DNA of 6,030 nucleotides from Actinomycetes bacterium (GCA_023389455.1 JAEWEJ010000217.1:1-6030), one strand, 5' to 3'; counted from the stretch's first letter, positions 1 through 5,572 are shown. Numbers and translations: made by a program. Notes: generated by a model from the sequence alone, not told the origin.

Positions 1-121
1 GCCAGGGCAGCAGCCGACGCAGCCGGTGCGGATCGACGGCGTCGTCGGGCGTGCGGATCGGCGCACCGACGGCACCCAGCGGGTACACGTGCCACCAGAT
101 CGCGTGCTCGGCCCAGCTCAT
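1..121 (-). CDS. Glycoside hydrolase family 13 (alpha-amylase-like) protein, N-terminal fragment
   Basis: Only the first 40 codons are present; the gene continues beyond the left edge. The translation begins MSWAEHAIWWHVYPLG and continues with GAP and a PDD stretch. A WW-x-VYPLG segment right at the N-terminus is typical of the first beta strand of the (beta/alpha)8 barrel in actinobacterial GH13 proteins, enzymes that hydrolyse or rearrange alpha-glucosidic bonds in glycogen, maltodextrin or trehalose-type substrates. No signal peptide is seen, so a cytoplasmic enzyme is likely. The ATG at 121-119 has a good ribosome binding site (GGGAGGG) about 4 nt upstream on the minus strand. The gene lies 36 nt after the stop of the TetR gene on the same strand, so the two may be co-transcribed. 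Catalytic residues are outside the window, so specificity cannot be assigned; an inactive or transglycosylating homologue is possible. Confidence 0.72.
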   Translation of the reverse strand, partial: MSWAEHAIWWHVYPLGAVGAPIRTPDDAVDPHRLRRLLPW

Positions 122-157
122 GACGCCCTCCCGGCGGATCGACTCCGACGTCCGAGG

Positions 158-895
158 CTAGAGGACCGGGCCGCGCGCTCGGGTTCCCTCCGCCGCGAGG
201 CGGTCGTCACCCCGGCCGCGTGCCCGGGGCTCAGCGGCATCGTCGGTGCCATCGCCGCGGCGGACCTGCGGATCGGCGGCGACACCCGCGGACACCAGTT
301 GCCAGACGACCTCGACGGCCTCGTCGCTCGTCATCGCGCCCCGGTACAGCTCCTCGTGCAGGCTCACGACGAGCTTGAGGACGAGGGGGCCGTAGACCTC
401 CGGCGTCAGGCCGCGGCGGATGCTGCCGTCGTCGACGCCGTCGGCGAAGACGGCGACGACCGGCTCGATCAGACGTGCCATCCGCTCGGTGACCACGCGG
501 TTGGCGGCCGCGCTCAGCTCGGCGCGGTCGAGGCTCGCCCAGCCGTGCTGGTGCCCGCCGCTGCCGAAGTAGTCCGCGAGTGCGGCGACGCACCCGCGCA
601 GCCGCTCGAGCCCCGTGGCGTCGGACGGTGCGGCGGCGGCGTCGAGCACGTCGCCGCAGCGGTCCAGCTCGCGCTCCACGTGGCCGAGCAGGGCCTGCTC
701 GACGTCGGGGAAGTACTTGTAGAGCGTGGCCCGGCCGATGCCCGCGTGCTGCGCCAGGCGGGCCATGGTGATGCGGGAGGCGCCCTCCGTCACGGCGAGC
801 TCGACCGCCGCGTCCATGATCCGGTCGCGGTAGCGGGCCTTGTGCGCGTCCACGGTCGCCTGCCAGCCGGCGTCCGCCTCCTGCCGTCGAGGCAT
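158..895 (-). CDS. TetR/AcrR-family transcriptional regulator
   Basis: The product is 245 aa. It has the N-terminal TetR DNA-binding domain at about residues 21-70: a first helix RYRDRIMDAAVELAVTEG, then ITMARLAQHAGIGRATLYKYF (residues 42-62), the helix-turn-helix with the diagnostic LYKYF ending. Residues 75-205 form the helical ligand-binding and dimerisation half, too variable to predict a ligand. The last 30 or so residues are rich in Arg, Asp, Gly and Ala and look disordered, making the protein longer than the usual 190-220 aa. The ATG at 895 is the first start after an in-frame TGA nine bases upstream, and GGAG lies about 9 nt before it. An inverted repeat (910-922) starts two bases upstream of that ribosome binding site, suggesting autoregulation. 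Likely targets are the divergent membrane-protein gene and the downstream GH13 gene. The family call is secure; the targets are inferred from position. Confidence 0.93.
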   Translation of the reverse strand: MPRRQEADAGWQATVDAHKARYRDRIMDAAVELAVTEGASRITMARLAQHAGIGRATLYKYFPDVEQALLGHVERELDRCGDVLDAAAAPSDATGLERLRGCVAALADYFGSGGHQHGWASLDRAELSAAANRVVTERMARLIEPVVAVFADGVDDGSIRRGLTPEVYGPLVLKLVVSLHEELYRGAMTSDEAVEVVWQLVSAGVAADPQVRRGDGTDDAAEPRARGRGDDRLAAEGTRARGPVL

Positions 896-909
896 CCTGC
901 ATCACTCCG

Positions 910-922
910 AGACATTGTGTCT
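910..922. promoter_or_regulatory. Inverted repeat AGACA-TTG-TGTCT, candidate TetR operator
   Basis: A perfect 5-bp inverted repeat with a 3-nt centre sits between the TetR gene and the divergent membrane-protein gene. It abuts the TetR ribosome binding site on one side, and its last base is the first base of a TTGACG -35-like hexamer for the plus-strand gene on the other. That position would let one bound dimer affect both directions. The arms are short, so chance occurrence is possible. Confidence 0.4.
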
Positions 923-951
923 TGACGTGCGCCGGTATGTATCGGCACGCT
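922..951 (+). promoter_or_regulatory. Candidate promoter for the membrane-protein gene
   Basis: TTGACG (922-927) is a five-of-six match to the sigma-70 -35 consensus. After an 18-nt spacer comes CACGCT (946-951), a fair match to the actinobacterial -10 form TANNNT. Transcription would begin near 957-959 and give a leader of about 36 nt to the ATG at 994. The -10 is weak in its first base. TATGTAT at 936-942 is another AT-rich candidate but is badly spaced from TTGACG. Confidence 0.35.
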
Positions 952-963
952 AGGGAGCCTAGC
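949..963. promoter_or_regulatory. Inverted repeat GCTAGG-GAG-CCTAGC, candidate operator
   Basis: A perfect 6-bp inverted repeat with a 3-nt centre overlaps the proposed -10 and transcription start of the plus-strand gene. Its centre (956) is 40 bp from the centre of the AGACA/TGTCT repeat (916), close to four helical turns. The arm sequences differ, so the two may bind different proteins, or only one may be a real operator. Confidence 0.35.
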
Positions 964-993
964 CGCTGCGCGACGACGTACCGAGGGGGCGCC

Positions 994-1611
994 ATGTCGG
1001 AGGACGGCACGACGCACGGACGCCTGACCGACCCGGGGTCCGCGAGCGCGAACCTCGAGATGCTGCAGGGCCTGGTGGTCGCCCCCGGGATGGTGGTCGT
1101 GGCGCTGCTCATGCTCGCCGCGGCGACGCCCGTCCCCCTGCTGTCGAGCACCGCCGGGCCGGCCGTCGTCGTCGTGCTCGGCGTCGCGGCCACGCTCGTC
1201 GCCGCGCATGCCGCGCGGCGGTACCGGGCCGCGTACGGCGTCGTCCGCAGGGCGCCCCGGCTCGGGGGCCGGTACGCGGCGGCGACGTGCTGCGCCCTCG
1301 CCGGCGCGTACCTGGTGCGCCTGCCGGACCTGGCGACGGACACCAGCCCCGAGGGTGCCGTCGTGTCCGTCGTCACGATGCTGTTCGGACGTCGGTCCGG
1401 GCCGGCCGCGCCGCTGATCGTCTCCGTCGGCACGCTGGGGTTCGTCCTCTCGGTGCTGCCGCTCGGGCGCTGGACCGGTGGCCCCGGTCACCCGTTCTCG
1501 CACATGGCGGTCCTGCTGATGGTGGCGGCACTGGTGCAGCTCGTCGTCGCTGTGCGGTGCCACCTGGTGCTGCGGCAGGCGCTGGGAGGCGCCCCCCGTG
1601 GTCGGCCGTGA
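994..1611 (+). CDS. Small multi-pass membrane protein of unknown function
   Basis: The product is 205 aa and I do not recognise its family. Reading hydrophobicity by eye, a polar N-terminus of about 20 residues is followed by likely membrane segments at about 27-48, 55-74, 95-110 (weaker), 138-158 and 170-188, and then a short Arg-rich tail. The loop after segment 2 (residues 75-93) is strongly basic (several Arg, including two RR pairs), so by the positive-inside rule it is probably cytoplasmic. The segment 3-4 loop contains a PDLATDTSPEG stretch and the segment 4-5 loop a GGPGHPFSH stretch. I chose the ATG at 994 because a GAGGGGG ribosome binding site (983-989) lies 4 nt upstream; the frame is open back to 922 but without such a site. 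It is divergent from the TetR gene, 98 nt away, and is the likeliest target of that regulator. TetR-controlled membrane proteins are often exporters, but nothing here identifies a transporter fold. Confidence 0.8.
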   Translation: MSEDGTTHGRLTDPGSASANLEMLQGLVVAPGMVVVALLMLAAATPVPLLSSTAGPAVVVVLGVAATLVAAHAARRYRAAYGVVRRAPRLGGRYAAATCCALAGAYLVRLPDLATDTSPEGAVVSVVTMLFGRRSGPAAPLIVSVGTLGFVLSVLPLGRWTGGPGHPFSHMAVLLMVAALVQLVVAVRCHLVLRQALGGAPRGRP

Positions 1612-1686
1612 CGACGGACGACGGGGGTGCGCGGCTCGCGCAGCGGCGACCAGGTCGGCCCCGAGCCCGCTCCCCGCGGTCGGGCG

Positions 1687-2250
1687 ATGACCGACTACAC
1701 CGCCCCTGACGCGTACCAGCGCACCGTCGGTGTGTTCTTCACGGCCCTGCACCGGCGCGCGGTCGTGCACGCGTCGCACGCCGCGCCCACCGGGGCGCGC
1801 GTCCTCGACGTCGGGTGCGGTCCCGGCCGCCTGGTGCGCCTCCTCGCGCAGCGGCGCCAGGACCTGCGCGTCGACGGCCTCGACGTCACCCCGCAGATGG
1901 TCGACCACGCCCGCGCCGCCCTGGCCCGGGCGGGTCTGGCGGACCGCACGGGTGTCGTCGTCGGCGACGCGACGGCGATGCCCTTCCCGGACGCGTCGTT
2001 CGACGTGGTCACGTCGACCATGAGCTTGCACCACTGGTCGCCCGTGGCGTCCGCCGTGCGCGAGGTGCTGCGGGTCCTGCGCCCGGGGGGCTCGGCCTTC
2101 CTGTACGACGTGGGCTCAGCGCCGTTCGAGCAGGTCCGCGCCACCGTCGCCGGCGTGCCCGGGTGGCGGTGCGAGCACGTGCCGGTCAGGGGCCTGGTGC
2201 TGCCGTCGGTCCTGTACCGGGGCACGCGGCTGCGCCACGTCGATCGGTGA
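1687..2250 (+). CDS. Class I SAM-dependent methyltransferase
   Basis: The product is 187 aa with a Methyltransf_11-type Rossmann core. Motif I, VLDVGCGPGRL, is at residues 39-49 and binds S-adenosylmethionine. The acidic end of strand 2 is GLDVTPQMVDHA (64-75), where Asp66 should contact the ribose hydroxyls. GDATAMPFPDASFDVV (93-108) is the adenine-binding and strand-4 region, followed by the post-motif SLHHW (113-117). EVLRVLRPGG (about 127-136) is the usual helix and turn before strand 5. This fold methylates small molecules, quinones or toxic compounds, but the acceptor cannot be told. The C-terminus is short for the family. The start is uncertain: the ATG at 1687 precedes a natural N-terminus (MTDYTAPDAYQRTV) but has no clear ribosome binding site, while a GTG at 1627 in the same frame would add 20 low-complexity residues. 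It follows the membrane-protein gene by 75 nt (15 nt if GTG) and may share its transcript. The 57-nt gap to the convergent gene holds no convincing terminator, only a weak bulged hairpin near 2265-2279. Confidence 0.88.
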   Translation: MTDYTAPDAYQRTVGVFFTALHRRAVVHASHAAPTGARVLDVGCGPGRLVRLLAQRRQDLRVDGLDVTPQMVDHARAALARAGLADRTGVVVGDATAMPFPDASFDVVTSTMSLHHWSPVASAVREVLRVLRPGGSAFLYDVGSAPFEQVRATVAGVPGWRCEHVPVRGLVLPSVLYRGTRLRHVDR

Positions 2251-2307
2251 GAGAGCGTCCGGCGGGAGCGTCGACGTCCGAGGCGAGGGGCCACGGGCCG
2301 CACCCGG

Positions 2308-3147
2308 TCAGGACCGCGGTGCGGCCGGCACGAACGGCCGCACCTCCTCCTCGCCGCCGTCGACCACCAGGCACGACGCCTCCGGCACCTCGAGCCACGC
2401 GCCGCGCAGCTCACCCAGCGGCTCCGAGACGATCAGGCGGGTGTCGTCGGACAGGCCGCGCAGCGCGGGGTGGTCGGGGTAGTGCTGCCGCAGCACCGAG
2501 ACGTCGGCGTTGCGGAACAGCGTCCGGGTGCGCCCCTCGGAGGAGTACCGCACGGCCCACATCCGGTGACCGTCCGTGGCGGCGAGGGTGCCCTGGAACG
2601 GGAAGTCCACGCCGTGGTCGTGGCCCGTGCGCTCGACCAGGCCGACGGCGGCGGCGAGTGCCGCCGGCGGGTCGTCGGCGAGGCCGAAGGTCAGCGCCAG
2701 GTGGAAGACGGTCTCGGAGTCGGTGGTGCCCTCGATGCGGGGGTACAGCGACGGGTCCACCGCGAGCTGCAGGTCGCGCTTGAGGACGGGGAACCGGTCG
2801 ACCGCCCCGTTGTGCATGAACAGCCAGTCGGCGTACCGGAACGGGTGGCAGTTGCTCTGCTGCACGGCCGAGCCGCTGGTGGCCCGCACGTGCGCGAAGA
2901 CGGTGCCGGAGCGCACGTGCCGGGACACCTCCCGCAGGTTCCGGTCGCTCCACGCCGGGTCGGTGCTGCGCAGGAGGCCCGGTTCGGGCGTGTGGGCGTC
3001 GTACCACCCCACGCCGAAGCCGTCACCGTTGAGGGGCTCCGCGCCCATCCGGCTGTGCATGCTCTGCAGCACCAGCGAGTTCGCCGGCTTGTACAGCAGG
3101 TCGTCGAGCGTCGCGGGTTCCCCGCTGTACGCCAGCCATCGGCACAT
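2308..3147 (-). CDS. Class II glutamine amidotransferase family protein (YafJ/EgtC-like)
   Basis: The product is 279 aa. It begins MCRWLAYSGEP: after removal of Met1, Cys2 becomes the N-terminal nucleophile of the Ntn-hydrolase glutaminase domain. Other family marks are NGDGFGVGWY (40-49), HVRATSG (86-92) with the glutamine-binding Arg88, SNCHPF (98-103), and FMHNG (110-114), whose Asn-Gly forms the oxyanion hole. EGTTDSETVFHLAL (about 138-151) is the region that holds the substrate amino group. Such proteins release ammonia from glutamine or hydrolyse a gamma-glutamyl bond. The closest types I know are E. coli YafJ and EgtC of ergothioneine synthesis. EgtC removes glutamate from a gamma-glutamyl-hercynylcysteine sulfoxide, but no egtB, egtD or egtA is in the window, so I do not assign that role. 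No synthetase domain is fused, so any acceptor must be a partner protein. The G-run GGGGGGG and CCGGG before the ATG serve as the ribosome binding region. It lies 93 nt downstream of the phosphofructokinase gene on the same strand and convergent with the methyltransferase. Confidence 0.88.
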   Translation of the reverse strand: MCRWLAYSGEPATLDDLLYKPANSLVLQSMHSRMGAEPLNGDGFGVGWYDAHTPEPGLLRSTDPAWSDRNLREVSRHVRSGTVFAHVRATSGSAVQQSNCHPFRYADWLFMHNGAVDRFPVLKRDLQLAVDPSLYPRIEGTTDSETVFHLALTFGLADDPPAALAAAVGLVERTGHDHGVDFPFQGTLAATDGHRMWAVRYSSEGRTRTLFRNADVSVLRQHYPDHPALRGLSDDTRLIVSEPLGELRGAWLEVPEASCLVVDGGEEEVRPFVPAAPRS

Positions 3148-3202
3148 CCCGGCCCCCCCGTCGGCGCGTCCGGTCCTGCGTCCACCCTGCGCCGGGGGCG
3201 CG

Positions 3203-3222
3203 GGCTGCGCCAGGCGGCAGCC
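3203..3222 (-). other. Short GC hairpin between the phosphofructokinase and amidotransferase genes
   Basis: GGCTGC (3203-3208) and GCAGCC (3217-3222) can form a 6-bp stem with an 8-nt loop. It lies 18 nt past the phosphofructokinase stop on the minus strand. No T-run follows it, so it is at best a weak terminator or a transcript-processing structure. In sequence this GC-rich such stems also arise by chance. Confidence 0.25.
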
Positions 3223-3240
3223 GGGCGGGCCGGGGGTGCG

Positions 3241-4374
3241 TCAGTCGCCCAGGCCCGTGCCCACCTGCCGTGCCGCCTCGATCCACGCGTGGTCCGTGGG
3301 GACGAGCTTGACCTTCCCGGCGACGTCGGCCAGCGGCACGGGCACCGCGTCCTCGCCTCGTGCGGCGACCATGACGCCGAACTCGCCGCGCTCCACGAGG
3401 TTCGCGGCGGCCGTCCCCAGGCGCGTCGCGAGCAGCCGGTCCGCCGCGCACGGGGTGCCGCCGCGCTGCACGTACCCGAGGATCGTCACGCGCGTCTCCA
3501 GGCCCGTGGCGGCCTCCAGCTCCCGCGCGAGCTTGAACGTGTGCTCCCGCTGCCCGTCCTCGACGTGGGCGAGGTGCTTCTTCGCCGCCCGGCGCGCCTC
3601 GGGGGTCTTGGCGGACTTCACCAGCAGCTGCGCGGCCTCGTAGTCGGCCGTGTCCTCGACGTCCCGCGCGCCCTCCGCGACGGCCACGACCGAGAACGAG
3701 GACCCGCGCGCCGTGCGGCGGCGGATCGTCTCGGCCACGGCGTCGATCGTGTACGGGATCTCCGGGATGAGGATGATGTCGGCGCCGCCCGCGATGCCGG
3801 CGGCGAGCGTCAGCCAGCCCGCCCGGTGACCCATGATCTCCGTGAGGATGATCCGGTGGTGGCTGTGCGCCGTGGAGTGCACCCGGTCCACCGCGTCGGT
3901 GGCGATCTCGGTGGCCGTCGCGAACCCGAACGTCGTGTCCGTCTCGGCGATGTCGTTGTCGATGGTCTTGGGCAGGTGGATGACGTTGAGCCCCGCGTCC
4001 ACCAGGCGCATCGCGTTCTTGGCGGTCCCGCCGCCGCCCAGCATGATCAGGGCGTCCAGGTCCAGCGCGCGGTAGTTCTCGACGACGGTCGGCACCATGT
4101 CCTGCGGCTCGCCGTCGACCATGTAGCGGTGGACCTTGTCCCGGCTCGTGCCCAGGATCGTGCCGCCGATCGTGAGGATCCCCGACAGGGCCTTGCCGTC
4201 GAGCTCGACGTACCGGTTCTCGACCAGGCCCGTCACGCCGTCGCGGAACCCGAACAGCTCCATGCCGTGGTGGCCGATGGCGGTCTTGCCGAACCCGCGG
4301 ATCGCCGCGTTCAGGCCAGGGCTGTCGCCGCCCGCCGTGAGGATCCCGACCCGCTTCGCCCTGGTCCGCGCCAT
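3241..4374 (-). CDS. pfkA: 6-phosphofructokinase, long form (phosphoryl donor uncertain)
   Basis: The product is 377 aa. It phosphorylates fructose 6-phosphate to fructose 1,6-bisphosphate in glycolysis, in the cytoplasm. Family motifs run in order: VGILTAGGDSPGLNAAIRG (9-27) of the nucleotide-binding domain; GGTILGTSR (70-78); the donor loop LGGGGTAKNA (112-121); PKTIDNDI (135-142) with catalytic Asp139; TFGFATA (148-154); EIMGHRAGWLTL (179-190), which contacts the sugar phosphate; GGADIILIPE (196-205); an EGA turn (234-236); and YVQRGGTPCAADR (301-313). It is longer than the 320-aa E. coli enzyme, mainly through a charged, Ala/Lys/Glu-rich insertion at about 237-280 that long-form PFKs share. 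In E. coli numbering, Gly is retained at position 104 as in ATP enzymes, but Lys136 takes the place of Gly124 as in pyrophosphate enzymes, and Asp103 is replaced by Gly115. ATP, PPi or mixed use is therefore open. The start ATG has GGAGG 4 nt upstream. It sits between ynfA and the amidotransferase gene on the same strand. Confidence 0.93.
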   Translation of the reverse strand: MARTRAKRVGILTAGGDSPGLNAAIRGFGKTAIGHHGMELFGFRDGVTGLVENRYVELDGKALSGILTIGGTILGTSRDKVHRYMVDGEPQDMVPTVVENYRALDLDALIMLGGGGTAKNAMRLVDAGLNVIHLPKTIDNDIAETDTTFGFATATEIATDAVDRVHSTAHSHHRIILTEIMGHRAGWLTLAAGIAGGADIILIPEIPYTIDAVAETIRRRTARGSSFSVVAVAEGARDVEDTADYEAAQLLVKSAKTPEARRAAKKHLAHVEDGQREHTFKLARELEAATGLETRVTILGYVQRGGTPCAADRLLATRLGTAAANLVERGEFGVMVAARGEDAVPVPLADVAGKVKLVPTDHAWIEAARQVGTGLGD

Positions 4375-4414
4375 GCCGCCTCCGCCGCCCGTGACCGGCG
4401 GGGGCCGGCCGTGT

Positions 4415-4435
4415 GCCGCCAGTGTCCTGGGCGGC
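4415..4435 (-). other. Stable hairpin upstream of the phosphofructokinase gene
   Basis: GCCGCCAG (4415-4422) pairs with CTGGGCGGC (4427-4435), giving eight base pairs, one bulged G (4429) and a 4-nt loop. It lies 41-61 nt upstream of the phosphofructokinase start and 47 nt past the ynfA stop on the minus strand. It could end or attenuate transcription arriving from ynfA, or shape the phosphofructokinase leader. No T-run follows on the minus strand. The 12-nt direct repeat GGCGGGGGCCGG (4397-4408 and 4433-4444) flanks and partly overlaps it. The other bases of this 108-nt gap show no clear promoter. Confidence 0.4.
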
Positions 4436-4482
4436 GGGGGCCGGTGACAACGTGACGTCCCAGGTGGCGGGCGCGCGGCGCG

Positions 4483-4818
4483 TCAGGCGCTGCGCGGGGC
4501 GTACATGATGATGGCGACGCCGACGAGGCAGACGAGCGCCCCCGTGACGTCCCACCGGTCGGGTCGGAAGCCGTCGACCACGGCCCCCCACAGCAGCGAC
4601 CCGGCGACGAAGACCCCGCCGTACGCGGCGAGGATGCGCCCGAAGCTCGCGTCCGGCTGCAGCGTCGCCACGGCGCCGTACAGGCCCAGCGCGATGACGC
4701 CGAACCCGACCCAGACCCACCCGCGGTGCTCCCGGATCCCCTGCCAGACGAGCCACGCGCCGCCGATCTCCAGGCCCGCGGCCGCGACGAACAGCAGGAT
4801 CGAGCGCAGCACGGTCAC
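4483..4818 (-). CDS. ynfA: YnfA/UPF0060 family small membrane protein
   Basis: The product is 111 aa, the normal length for this family, whose members have four transmembrane helices and resemble small multidrug resistance transporters. The helices fall at about 4-25, 33-53, 62-81 and 91-107. The best family marks are Glu17 in helix 1 (AGLEIGGAWL), the segment RILAAYGGVFVAGSLLW (61-77), VVDGFRPDRWDVTGA (80-94), and the ending VGVAIIMYAPR (99-109). E. coli YnfA has been described as an SMR-type efflux protein; the substrate here is unknown. I chose the GTG at 4818 because GAGAGG lies about 8 nt upstream; a second GTG two codons later is possible. The frame stays open for another 288 nt upstream, but that stretch runs antisense into the divergent SRPBCC gene and lacks family similarity. 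The gene is divergent from the SRPBCC-ArsR pair and leads the minus-strand group toward the phosphofructokinase gene. Confidence 0.93.
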   Translation of the reverse strand: MTVLRSILLFVAAAGLEIGGAWLVWQGIREHRGWVWVGFGVIALGLYGAVATLQPDASFGRILAAYGGVFVAGSLLWGAVVDGFRPDRWDVTGALVCLVGVAIIMYAPRSA

Positions 4819-4857
4819 GGGGGAGGCCTCTCGTCGGTGTGGGACGAGTATCGCGGG

Positions 4858-4886
4858 TGGACGGCACCGGCCGTGGGGGATAGCGT
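4858..4886 (+). promoter_or_regulatory. Promoter of the SRPBCC-ArsR operon
   Basis: TGGACG (4858-4863) is a good -35 hexamer. It is followed after exactly 17 nt by TAGCGT (4881-4886), which fits the TANNNT -10 form favoured in high-GC actinobacteria. The predicted start is near 4892-4895, giving a leader of about 30 nt with GGAGG at 4916-4920 before the GTG start. The inverted repeat at 4887-4902 begins at the base after the -10. Confidence 0.6.
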
Positions 4887-4902
4887 ATAAGTCACGACTT
4901 AT
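4887..4902. promoter_or_regulatory. Perfect inverted repeat ATAAGTC-AC-GACTTAT, probable ArsR operator
   Basis: Two 7-bp arms are exactly complementary around a 2-nt centre. The arms are AT-rich in a region that otherwise has few A/T runs, which makes chance unlikely. The site covers the predicted transcription start of the SRPBCC gene, so a bound repressor would block initiation. ArsR-family repressors commonly bind AT-rich inverted repeats of the ATA...TAT kind, and an ArsR gene lies in the same operon, so autorepression is the simplest reading. It could also influence the divergent ynfA gene. Confidence 0.65.
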
Positions 4903-4924
4903 CCGCTGTGATCCTGGAGGCACC

Positions 4925-5572
4925 GTGATCGGCATCGACGCACTGGAGCAGGCTGGTCTCGTCACGCGCGAGGTGCGCCGCGGCGAGCGGGACGGCGCGC
5001 CCACCAAGGTCGCGGTCGCGCGCCGCACGTACGGGGCCGACGTCGACGACGTCTGGGACGCGCTCACCGACCCCGAGCGGCTGCCGCGCTGGTTCGCGCC
5101 CGTCACGGGCGACCTGCGCGAGGGGGGTCGCTACCAGGTGGTGGGCAACGCCGGCGGCGTCGTCGAGGAGTGCCGGGCGCCCGAGCGGTTCGCGCTCACC
5201 TGGGAGATGGGCGACCAGGCCAGCTGGGTCGAGGTGCTGCTGGCCCCGACCGACGGCGGCACCGAACTCACGCTGCTGCACGAGGCCCACGTCGACCCCG
5301 CGTTCTGGGAGCAGTTCGGCCCCGGGGCCGTCGGGGTCGGGTGGGACCTCGCGCTGTGGGGGCTCGCGGTGCACCTCGGCACCGGGGCGGCGGTCGCACA
5401 GGAGGACGGCGAGCAGTGGCCCACGACGCCCGAGGGGCAGGCGTTCATCGAGCGCGCGGCCACCGGCTGGGCCCGGGCGGACGCCTCGGACGGGCGCGAG
5501 GCGGCGTCGGCCGAGGCGGCCGGGCGGCGGACGTTCGCGTTCTACACAGGCACGGCGGCACCCGAGGCATGA
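4925..5572 (+). CDS. SRPBCC (AHSA1/START-like) domain protein
   Basis: The product is 215 aa. An N-terminal stretch of about 33 residues with many charged residues precedes the SRPBCC domain, which starts at RRTYGADVDDVWDALTDPER (33-52) and continues LPRWFAP, GDLREGGRYQVVGNAGG, and a later TWEMG and WVEVLL. The long C-terminal helix of the fold is FGPGAVGVGWDLALWGLAV (131-149). The fold makes a deep hydrophobic pocket for lipids or other small ligands; bacterial AHSA1-like members are usually uncharacterised. The tail after about residue 155 includes EGQAFIERAATGWARAD and an Ala/Glu-rich stretch. I chose the GTG at 4925 because GGAGG (4916-4920) lies 4 nt upstream and the N-terminus fits other members; earlier in-frame codons lie in the promoter. 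Its stop overlaps an ATG (ATGA at 5569-5572). An ArsR gene follows, a common partner of SRPBCC genes, suggesting the regulator controls this protein. No catalytic residues can be pointed to. Confidence 0.88.
   Translation: MIGIDALEQAGLVTREVRRGERDGAPTKVAVARRTYGADVDDVWDALTDPERLPRWFAPVTGDLREGGRYQVVGNAGGVVEECRAPERFALTWEMGDQASWVEVLLAPTDGGTELTLLHEAHVDPAFWEQFGPGAVGVGWDLALWGLAVHLGTGAAVAQEDGEQWPTTPEGQAFIERAATGWARADASDGREAASAEAAGRRTFAFYTGTAAPEA

Noticed and set aside
790..2034. A 414-codon minus-strand open frame opposite the membrane-protein and methyltransferase genes
   Set aside because: Its Arg/Gly/His/Asp-rich composition has no recognisable domain, and the opposite strand carries a clear methyltransferase and membrane helices.
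146..2284. The 13-nt sequence CGACGTCCGAGGC found at 146-158 and 2272-2284, both in gaps just after stop codons
   Set aside because: In 6 kb of this base composition a few exact 13-nt matches are expected by chance, and no longer similarity or hairpin surrounds either copy.
2251..2307. A bidirectional terminator between the convergent methyltransferase and amidotransferase genes
   Set aside because: Only weak stems can be drawn (for example a bulged one near 2265-2279) and no T-run is present on either strand.
2470..4455. A 661-codon open frame on the plus strand opposite the amidotransferase and phosphofructokinase genes
   Set aside because: Its product is rich in Arg, Val, Gly and Asp without family motifs, and it lies antisense to two well-recognised genes. 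Long antisense frames are expected at this GC content.
3023..4867. A 614-codon minus-strand open frame spanning ynfA, the phosphofructokinase gene and part of the amidotransferase gene
   Set aside because: It is out of frame with three genes on the same strand and its product is a repetitive Arg/Gly/Pro-rich sequence typical of a shadow frame.
4819..5106. An N-terminal extension of ynfA by 96 codons
   Set aside because: The extension would run antisense into the SRPBCC coding region and across its promoter, shows no family similarity, and UPF0060 proteins are about 110 aa long.
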